Of a DNA stretch of 21,389 bases, positions 13,659 to 20,238 are shown in pieces. Position 1 is the first letter of the stretch. Every line of letters begins with the position of its first letter. Source of the DNA: Strigomonas culicis (lineage: Eukaryota > Euglenozoa > Kinetoplastea > Trypanosomatida > Trypanosomatidae); NCBI GenBank assembly GCA_000482145.1, contig AUXH01000326.1, positions 1-21,389 of the forward strand, in the 5' to 3' direction. The translations under genes and the position numbers were made by a program. The notes under the pieces are model-generated. The model saw nothing but the letters and a program-made list of their open reading frames with translations. It ran no database searches and had not been told where the DNA came from.

Positions 13659-16600
13659 TCAAAGGTATTCTGAAAACAGACCCGTGTAGAGCACTCCCGT
13701 CTTGATCGCGAGCCCCTTGCGCAGCAGCGCGGCCGGCTGTGCCCTCGCGGCGTGCTTGAGGTGTGCCTCCGTCCAGAAGAACCACCCCTCATCGCACTTG
13801 ATACAACCGAGACGCTCATCGCTGCGCGGGAAGTAGCCGGTGCCGGGTGGAATGTAGTACGTGCGGTCGTACGTCGTCGTGAGGCTCGTGGCGGTAGCCG
13901 TGTCCGGCGCGACAGCGGAAGTGCGATGCGCAGTGCCGGGCGTTAGCGGCGCAGCCGTTGGAAACGTCGTCATCGGCGGTGCCGCCTCGACCGCCGTCCA
14001 GCCGCACTCGATCCGCTCCGTGCCATCCACGGCCAGCGGCATCGTCCGCGGCTCGTGGTAGATGGTGCAGCAGCGGTTCGGCGGTGCGCCCAGAATGACA
14101 TCCGGCACGTAGTCTGCAGGGACCTCTTCCTCCCCCCCAGCCGCCTCCGCCGCGTCCGTGGACTCGCAGAACAACATGCTCCTCAGAAAGGTCTGCAAGG
14201 CTGCCTTGTCGACCCGTTTGATCGCGAGCGTGGCGGCGCAGCTGCGGCGCGGCACGACCATGAGGGCGCCATCCTCCGGCCGCGCGCATGTGCTGTGAAG
14301 CACGTTGGAGATGTAGTAGTAGCTCATGTTGTTGCCCTCCGCCACCGTCGAGCCGTCCGCTGTCGCCGACGGCGTCGTGTGATACAGCACCTGGCTGGTG
14401 ACGCGACCCAGCGTGTGCATCGTGTCAGCGTCCGCGGCGGCTGCCCCAACCTTCTCCTCCTCCTCTGCTGATAGAACGGACTGGAAGAGCGGCGGTGGGG
14501 GTTGGTAAAACACCGGCTTGCGGTGTTCCACCTCGTACAGCTCCCGCAGCACCGCCTCCGAGACAGCCATGGGGTGCACCGCCTGCGTGAAGGAGCAGCT
14601 GATGCGCAGCTGCTGGACACTCTCGTGCACCATCTCTCTTGTAATATCGACCTCCTCCAGCGGCGGCGGCGGTCGTCTGGGCCTGCCGCGCGGCTCACGG
14701 GCGTCCGCTGCGGCACGCACGTGCGACGGGGCGGCGGGGCCACGGCCGTTCCCGTTCTCAGAGGGTGGCGCCTTTCGCTTCCGCTGGTGAGCGTTCTCGC
14801 GGCGCAGGTGCTGCTGCACGAGGCGGCGCACGAGTTGGTTGCGCACCGGCGTGCTGCCCTTGTCCATCGTCGCGTTCACGGCGGGGGAGAAGTACTGGCC
14901 GCCGACAAAGGCACGCCAGACGCCGTAGGCCTCCAGCCCCGATATGGAGCTGAAGCGCTGGACCGCCGCGTCTTTCGGCAGGAGCGGGGCATGATACGGG
15001 TCGTGCCTGTACTTGGCGGCGCCCGTGGGGCCCGCGGCGGGCGGCGCGGCCCCGCGGCGGCTCCCGTCCGCGTCCTGCTCCACAAGGATCTCGTAGTTCT
15101 GTGACTGCGAGAAGCGCCAGCTGTAGGTGAAGCTGTCGGGCCAGTTGCAGTACGGGTTGACAACGGAGAGCGGGAACACTTCCGCGCACTTGAGCGTGAT
15201 GGTTTGCGTCTCGCTGCCGCGGAGCACCCTTCCATCCCCGGCCCTGTCCTCCGCGCTGCTCGCACCCCCTGCACCACCCGCGCCTATCTGGGACGGCAGC
15301 TGCCGCAGAGATCGGAGGCCGTTCACGCGCCGATGGTAAGGGGAGGCGGTCGAGTCCTCCTGAGGCGCGGCCGCCGGGGGGCCGTCCGCCCGGCCGTAGC
15401 CTTTTGGGTCTGCACCGCCCTGCAGCACGGCGCAGTTGTGATAGAAGCACTGGCGGTGCGTCCGTATCGCGCCGTCGAGCACCGTCGCCGTCAGCTGCGT
15501 CGGCGGCCGGCACAGCGTCGTCCACTCCCGCCGTGTAGGGCTGTCCCCGCAGCGGGACGGGGCCGCCGCTTCCGCCGCGCTCGCCTCGCACGCTTCCGGC
15601 GCCGCCGCGGCGCGGCCCTCGCCGTAGATGAGGTCGCACAGCCCCGCGGCGCCGATCTGCGTGACGAGCGGGAAGTAGGTGCGGATGTCGGTGTCCGCCG
15701 CAATCGGCACCTCGCACTGCCACAGCACGTGGCCGCTGTCCATGAGCGCGCTGTCCTCCTTCTTGATCTGAATGATGCTGACGCCGCCGCGTGTTTCGTT
15801 CCGCAGCAGCGTGGAGAAGATGGGGCTCGCGCCGCGGTAGTGCGGCAGCAGCGACGGGTGCATGTTGATCGTCGGCGGCAGCGCGCGGAGGAGAGAGAGC
15901 GGAAGGAAGTAACGGAAGGAAACGACGACCGCGAGGTCATAGTAGCCCAGCGCGCGGCCCTGGCTCTCCCAGTCGGGCACGCACGAGTGCGACGGCAGGC
16001 ACGGGGCCGCGGGCGCAGCCGGAGAGCCACTGGGAGGCCCCTCCGCCGCGGCAGGACGGCTCCCGCTCCTACCAATGGCGCGCAGGGCATCGAGGATGAT
16101 GTTGTTCTGCCGACTGCGGCCCTTGCTGCAACTGCCAGTCGGTCGCGCCTCTGCCGCACTGCTCACGCTGCCCGCCCCGGCAGGGGTCGGGCCCTCCATG
16201 CTGCGCAGCATGTCTTCCAGCAGCTTACTCTTCTTGAACGACTTGGCGTGGTCCACCGGAATGACATGCAGTCGCTTCTCCACGCAGAAGCGTAGGACAG
16301 GGTACTGCTTCTTGTTGTTCTTGTACTTGCGCGCGACGGCCTCCGCCGTCATCCCGGCCGGCAGCGCCGGGCAGATCACCGTGATGTGGTCGCGCAGTAC
16401 CTCCTCTATCAGCTCCGTCATGTGGCGCAGCGGCTCGCCACAGCCACCACCGTCCGCGCCCGCCCCCGTCGCGGCGCGGTCGCCGCCGAGGTCGTAGCTC
16501 TCCCGCTGCTGCCTGTCGAGCACCTGCTGGATGATGCAGTACATGCGCTCGTACAGGGCCTCCAGCGCTGTCACGGAGACGATGTCCCCGCCGAAGAAGA

Positions 16601-17099
16601 GGATGCGGGGGAGGCGCACGACGCTCTGCGGCCGTGCCGACGGTGCGGGGGGTGGGCGGAGCGTGCGCTGCGCCGCAGCCGGCGCTCGCCGCCACGGCTG
16701 GCCGTGCCCGACGCGCTCCGCACGCGCGCCGTGTAGCTGCGTCAGGTCGCTGTCGTGCGTCTTGGCGAGCACCATCTTCTTCTGGAACTCCTCCGCGAGG
16801 GCGCGCAGCGACGGACGCTGGGGCGGCAGCCGCGCCGCCAGCATCGCCGCGCGCGCCGTGTCGTGCCGCTCCTGCGCGGCCGGGCGGCTCGCCCAGGAGA
16901 AGGGCGCGCGCGAGGCGCAGGCATCGCGCTCCGTCGTCGCAGGGATGCTCCCGCCGCTGCGGCGGCCCCTCATCGTGGAGAGCGGACTCACGCAGCCGAA
17001 GTGGCGGTGCGGGTCGGCCGACGTGCGGTCGCCGACGCGCCCGGAGAGGCGCCACCGGCAGCGGCCAGCGGCGCGGCGTACCGACGTGCTGGCCTGCAT
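13659..17099 (-). CDS. MTFMT: Methionyl-tRNA formyltransferase, mitochondrial, very large form
   Basis: The 1146-residue protein carries a formyltransferase fold with large insertions. The first strand, PRILFFGGDIVSVTALEAL, begins near residue 164. ITVICPALPAGM follows near 239 after an insert of about 50 residues. After a second insert (about 300-385) comes the core: DLAVVVSFRYFLP, then NMHPSLLPHYRGASPI with N412 and H414, and D454 in MDSG. These match the catalytic Asn, His and Asp of the family, which formylates Met-tRNA with 10-formyl-tetrahydrofolate for mitochondrial initiation. The last 61 residues (CDEGWFFWTEAHLK, with C1102 and W1106, to TGLFSEYL) resemble the C-terminal RNA-binding domain of human MTFMT (CKDGW ... 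YNGYL). About 600 low-complexity or unfamiliar residues separate the two. An Arg/Ser-rich start (MQASTSVRRAAGR) fits a mitochondrial presequence. Kinetoplastid formyltransferases are known to be oversized and to act on imported elongator tRNA-Met. The frame extends 17 codons upstream without an ATG. Confidence 0.85.
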   Translation of the reverse strand: MQASTSVRRAAGRCRWRLSGRVGDRTSADPHRHFGCVSPLSTMRGRRSGGSIPATTERDACASRAPFSWASRPAAQERHDTARAAMLAARLPPQRPSLRALAEEFQKKMVLAKTHDSDLTQLHGARAERVGHGQPWRRAPAAAQRTLRPPPAPSARPQSVVRLPRILFFGGDIVSVTALEALYERMYCIIQQVLDRQQRESYDLGGDRAATGAGADGGGCGEPLRHMTELIEEVLRDHITVICPALPAGMTAEAVARKYKNNKKQYPVLRFCVEKRLHVIPVDHAKSFKKSKLLEDMLRSMEGPTPAGAGSVSSAAEARPTGSCSKGRSRQNNIILDALRAIGRSGSRPAAAEGPPSGSPAAPAAPCLPSHSCVPDWESQGRALGYYDLAVVVSFRYFLPLSLLRALPPTINMHPSLLPHYRGASPIFSTLLRNETRGGVSIIQIKKEDSALMDSGHVLWQCEVPIAADTDIRTYFPLVTQIGAAGLCDLIYGEGRAAAAPEACEASAAEAAAPSRCGDSPTRREWTTLCRPPTQLTATVLDGAIRTHRQCFYHNCAVLQGGADPKGYGRADGPPAAAPQEDSTASPYHRRVNGLRSLRQLPSQIGAGGAGGASSAEDRAGDGRVLRGSETQTITLKCAEVFPLSVVNPYCNWPDSFTYSWRFSQSQNYEILVEQDADGSRRGAAPPAAGPTGAAKYRHDPYHAPLLPKDAAVQRFSSISGLEAYGVWRAFVGGQYFSPAVNATMDKGSTPVRNQLVRRLVQQHLRRENAHQRKRKAPPSENGNGRGPAAPSHVRAAADAREPRGRPRRPPPPLEEVDITREMVHESVQQLRISCSFTQAVHPMAVSEAVLRELYEVEHRKPVFYQPPPPLFQSVLSAEEEEKVGAAAADADTMHTLGRVTSQVLYHTTPSATADGSTVAEGNNMSYYYISNVLHSTCARPEDGALMVVPRRSCAATLAIKRVDKAALQTFLRSMLFCESTDAAEAAGGEEEVPADYVPDVILGAPPNRCCTIYHEPRTMPLAVDGTERIECGWTAVEAAPPMTTFPTAAPLTPGTAHRTSAVAPDTATATSLTTTYDRTYYIPPGTGYFPRSDERLGCIKCDEGWFFWTEAHLKHAARAQPAALLRKGLAIKTGVLYTGLFSEYL

Positions 17100-17804
17100 G
17101 TTTGTCCCTAGGAGTAAAGCTTTTATATATATAGTATAGGTTTCTTTCAATTACTATTTTCAAATGATGTATTTACTTGTTTCTATTTGTTGAGACGAAA
17201 ACAGAAGAGAGGCTTTTTTTCGACTGATATGGAGAAAACGATGCTTTCGCATATTTGTGGCATGCTTTTCAAAATAACCAACAGAGAGATGCGTTGAAAG
17301 GCTTCTCTTTCTTTGTTTAAACCGTAAAATATTTTCATGCATTTGGAAAAGAAAAGGAAAGGAAAGATGAAGATTACTATTGTTATTCTGGTTTTTTAGT
17401 ATATTAGTATATGCCTTATGTACATCCAAAAAAAAAAAAAACGCAAGTGCATCATTGTAAAAAAAGGGGGAGAAAACAATTAAAGAAACAAAAGCACAGA
17501 GGTGCAATAAAAGAATACATATATATAAAAAGAGTGTATAGATATTTCTCTACGAATCCAAAAAACCAATGGGAAAAATGGAACGCAAAATATAACCATT
17601 AAACCGAAAACAAACTATTTACATCTGTTTTTCTTTTTTGCTCTCCATTGAAATGGCGGTTAAAGGAAAACAATACAAGAACGAAAAAAGAGAAAAGAAG
17701 CGACACACACGCCCATAAAAATAAAAAAAAGAACGGCTCAAAAAAAAAAACTAAATGAAATCAACAGAAAAACATGAAAAATGAAAGAAGGAGAAAGTGT
17801 CATG
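17100..17804. other. Long AT-rich intergenic region
   Basis: At about 705 bases this is the longest gap. It holds the formyltransferase leader and, nearer 17804, the presumed 3' untranslated region of the first CS-domain gene. A-runs lie near 17428-17441 and 17740-17750. A 115-codon minus frame (17160-17507) without an ATG start is AT-rich and was rejected. No RNA gene is seen. Confidence 0.6.
17183..17212 (-). promoter_or_regulatory. Possible trans-splice acceptor for the formyltransferase gene
   Basis: A short C/T-rich run on the minus strand of 17192-17212 is followed by AAATAG, with the AG at 17184-17183. Another AG at 17109-17108 follows a weaker TTTACTCCT run. Both place the ATG at 17099 as the first in the mRNA. 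This is the weakest splice signal of the set. Confidence 0.35.
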
Positions 17805-18584
17805 TTAGGCGTCGAAGTCGCTCATCTCCAGCATGCTCTGATTGCGCGTCTTAGGCTGCCTTTCACTGTCATCAGCGTAGCTGTCGCGACGATAACTGTC
17901 ATCCCCACCATAGCTGCCACGGCGGTCGCTGGTATCCCCACCGTAGCTGCCACGGCGGTCGCTGGTATCCCCACCATAGCTGTCACGGCGCTCGCTGTTG
18001 TCCCCACCATAGCTGCCACGGCGGTCGCTGGTATCCCCACCGTAGCTGCCGCGGCGGTAGCTGCCGTCCGCGTTGCTGTAGTTGCTGTCGCTGCGCTGGC
18101 GGCCCTTGTCCGAGTACGCGTCGTTGCCGGGCGCGCGCGTCTCCTTCCCCTCCAGTTCCGGCCACGCCAGCTTGGTCGCCTTGGTCAGCTTCACCACAAT
18201 CAGCTTGCGAAAGCGGTTTTTCTTGCTCTGCGTGATCTCGTACGTGCACTTCTTGGGCTGGATGTCGCCGTAGAGCAGCGGGACGCGAAACTGTCGCTTC
18301 ACCTTGATGGAGGAGTTGTTCGCACGGACGGAGGTGTAGTTCACCTCGAACGAGATGGGCGTGAACTCCGCGGTCAGCGTGTCCTCCAGCAGCCGCTCCT
18401 CGCACTCACCCGTGCCGCCGCCGTAGGCGGGGTCAAAGTACAGTGTCACCTTCTTGGACCCGTCCTGCCACGAGTACTTGCTGACCTCGTAGATGCGGTC
18501 CGCCTGGATCAGACCAACGGTGCCCATACTACGGCTGTCGCTCGGGCTGTGGGTGTCCGCCTTCTCAGCTTTATCGTAGTCCAT
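17805..18584 (-). CDS. CS-domain (p23/HSP20-like) protein with R-R-x-S repeat tail
   Basis: The 259-residue protein has a CS-type domain at about 34-146: KYSWQDGSKKVTLYF at the first strands, SFEVNYTSV in the middle, VPLLYGDIQP at 101-110, and a closing strand with WPEL at 141-144. CS domains of the p23/Sgt1/NudC group usually serve as Hsp90 co-chaperone or scaffold modules, but this protein has no partner domain that fixes a role. Residues 177-242 are six tandem 11-residue units of the form R-R-[G/D]-S-Y-[G/A]-[G/D]-D-x-S-x, so each unit presents an R-R-x-S motif (the PKA-type consensus). The last 17 residues are acidic and hydrophobic. The next gene in the direction of higher coordinates is a paralogue of the CS domain without this tail. 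The ATG at 18584 is the first after the acceptor at 18725-18724. Confidence 0.85.
   Translation of the reverse strand: MDYDKAEKADTHSPSDSRSMGTVGLIQADRIYEVSKYSWQDGSKKVTLYFDPAYGGGTGECEERLLEDTLTAEFTPISFEVNYTSVRANNSSIKVKRQFRVPLLYGDIQPKKCTYEITQSKKNRFRKLIVVKLTKATKLAWPELEGKETRAPGNDAYSDKGRQRSDSNYSNADGSYRRGSYGGDTSDRRGSYGGDNSERRDSYGGDTSDRRGSYGGDTSDRRGSYGGDDSYRRDSYADDSERQPKTRNQSMLEMSDFDA
17859..18056 (-). repeat. 33-bp in-frame tandem repeat, six units
   Basis: Six consecutive 33-bp units encode residues 177-242 of the CS-domain protein. Four central units are nearly identical at the DNA level and the outer ones diverge (Asp for Gly after RR, Tyr-Ala-Asp in the last). Because the period is a multiple of three, gain or loss of units would keep the frame. 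Confidence 0.85.
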
Positions 18585-18605
18585 TTGGTGTTGCGGTAGT
18601 TGTAG

Positions 18606-18618
18606 TTTTTTTTTTTTT
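18606..18618 (-). other. A13 tract in the leader of the CS-domain gene
   Basis: The mRNA-sense strand carries 13 consecutive A residues about 22-34 nt upstream of the ATG at 18584, within the predicted 5' untranslated region. Confidence 0.7.
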
Positions 18619-18723
18619 GATGCTGTTCTTGATGATGGTATACTTGTGAATGTGTTAAAGTATTTATTTACAAAGAAGAGAAATTACTATCTTTGTAACA
18701 GTCGCAAAATGGGAATAGAGAGT

Positions 18724-18795
18724 TCTTGTAAAGGAAAAAAAAAGAATAAATAAATAAGAAAGAAAAAAAAACTAAAATGAGAAGGGAAACAGAAA
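18724..18795 (-). promoter_or_regulatory. Predicted trans-splice acceptor for the repeat-tailed CS-domain gene
   Basis: The minus strand of 18731-18795 is very T-rich with interspersed C. It is followed by TTTACAAG, with the AG at 18725-18724. The leader is about 139 nt and has no ATG before 18584. Confidence 0.45.
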
Positions 18796-18978
18796 AGAGC
18801 AGGATTTGAGAGCAGCACTATTGGGTGTCTATACATCCACATAAAACCGAACGTTTTCGTTATGACCAGGATAACAGAAATAAACATAGTAATACACACT
18901 TATGCATATATACATTCGTTTTCACACATAGGATGTTACACATTATATGTATGTATAAAAGTAGTAATGTAATAATTG

Positions 18979-19000
18979 TATATATATATATATATATATA
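18979..19000. repeat. (TA)11 microsatellite
   Basis: Eleven perfect TA dinucleotides lie in the intergenic region between the two CS-domain genes, within the likely 3' untranslated region of the higher-coordinate paralogue. Confidence 0.9.
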
Positions 19001-19155
19001 CTTTGTATTATTAACCGTGAACTTCTGACACATGGTCGTCAGACATGTCACTATTTAATATATACTCATCCAAAGACGCACCTAAAGGCACAGGCGAGGA
19101 GCAGGGCTTGCACCTATGCCGACGCCCGACACGTGGGCAGTGCCTCTTTCGTGGC

Positions 19156-19731
19156 TTACTTTCCCAGCTCCTGCTCGTCCTCCTCCGATCCGCCCTCGTC
19201 CTTCTTCACCTCCTCCGTGCGCTCCTTCCCGTGCAGCTCCGACCACGGCCGCGCCTCGCGCTTCACCATCTTCACCACAATCTCCTTCTTCGCCCCGTCC
19301 GTCTTGTTGGGCTTGATCACAAACGTGGACTGCTCCACGTCGATGTCGCCGTAGAGGTAGGGCACCTTGAACTGGCGGCGCACCGCCGCCCGCGCGCCGT
19401 CGCGGCGCTGTCCCACATAGCGGACGTCGACGGAGCAGAAGGTGAAGTCGACCGCGACGCTGTCGTCCTGCAGCTCCTCCACCACCTCCCCGCCGACGCC
19501 GCCGTAGCTCGTGTCGAGGTACACTGTCACGCGCTTGCTGCCGTCGTCCCAGGAGAACTTGCGCGTCGCCAGCACGCGGTCCGCCGCGGCCGCGGCGGCT
19601 GCCGCGGCCGTGTCCGTCGCGACAACCAGTGGCGTCGGGAGCGCTGCGACGTCGCCGACCGCGGCGCGCTGCTTTTCATGATCGTGCCAATAGTAGTAGC
19701 CGTTCTTCTTTTTCTTATCGTCGGAGGACAT
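19156..19731 (-). CDS. CS-domain (p23/HSP20-like) protein, tandem paralogue
   Basis: The 191-residue protein aligns by eye with its neighbour across the CS domain: KFSWDDGSKRVTVYLD from 58, FKVPYLYGDIDV at 121-132, and a closing strand with WSEL at 163-166 followed by GKE in both. It differs at the ends. The N-terminus is Lys- and Tyr-rich with a run of nine Ala (about 42-50). The C-terminus is a short Glu/Lys-rich tail (about 171-191) in place of the R-R-x-S repeats. A co-chaperone or scaffold role is inferred from the fold only. The frame is open for 96 further codons upstream, but this is translated polypyrimidine tract that imitates membrane segments. The first ATG after the acceptor at 19851-19850 is at 19731. 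Confidence 0.85.
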   Translation of the reverse strand: MSSDDKKKKNGYYYWHDHEKQRAAVGDVAALPTPLVVATDTAAAAAAAAADRVLATRKFSWDDGSKRVTVYLDTSYGGVGGEVVEELQDDSVAVDFTFCSVDVRYVGQRRDGARAAVRRQFKVPYLYGDIDVEQSTFVIKPNKTDGAKKEIVVKMVKREARPWSELHGKERTEEVKKDEGGSEEDEQELGK

Positions 19732-20238
19732 GGTTACAGAGGCGAAGGAAGCGGTTGAATGGGTTTCCGTGTTCCAGGAACGTTTTTCGGATACTGTATC
19801 CACACGATGCTGATAATAAGAGGGGTTGTCACTTTTATAACAAGAGGAGCTGATCGAGATTAACAGCAGAAAAAGAAGATGAACGAAAAGGAGAGGAGGA
19901 AGCACAACAGGTAGAAGCATAAGTGCAGTAGAAAAGAATAGTCTATGACATAAAGACAAACAATAAGCAGCAAAGCAGAGCTTTATAATAACAATAAAAA
20001 CGAATAACAAGAAATCCAATAAGTGTGCAATGCAAGAAACGACAAAACAAACACGTGCAAATTAATAGTAGAAAGAGGGAAGTGTCAGAAAGGGGTGTCT
20101 TTCGAGTAACACCGTGTTGCATTCAGCTTCTTCCTTTGCTCGATGTTTGCCATACAGCGATGAGCCAGCTGTGTGTTTAGGGCACTTATATATACAACAA
20201 ATTAAAAAGGAGAGAGCGACATTTGGTCGAGTACACGG
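19732..20238. other. Intergenic region
   Basis: It holds the second CS gene's leader and splice signal and the presumed 3' untranslated region of the repeat-rich protein gene. No other feature was found. Confidence 0.6.
19850..19903 (-). promoter_or_regulatory. Predicted trans-splice acceptor for the second CS-domain gene
   Basis: A strong C/T run on the minus strand of 19866-19903 is followed by GATCAG, with the AG at 19851-19850. The leader is about 118 nt with no earlier ATG. A later AG near 19828-19792 is possible and would not change the start. Confidence 0.5.

Larger units (their letters stand above)
18585..19155. other. Intergenic region with AT microsatellite
   Basis: The gap between the CS paralogues holds the leader and splice signal of the downstream copy, the A13 tract and a (TA)11 run. 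The remainder is AT-rich, and no RNA gene is recognised. Confidence 0.6.

Noticed and set aside
15204..16295. Plus-strand 363-codon frame opposite the formyltransferase
   Set aside because: It is antisense to the catalytic core and shows no domain; a shadow.
17160..17507. Minus-strand 115-codon frame in the long intergenic region
   Set aside because: It begins at TTG rather than ATG, is A/T-driven in composition and overlaps the formyltransferase leader and splice signal.
19732..20019. 96-codon hydrophobic N-terminal extension of the second CS protein (apparent signal anchor)
   Set aside because: It is translated polypyrimidine tract, starts at TTG, and lies mostly upstream of the predicted splice acceptor.
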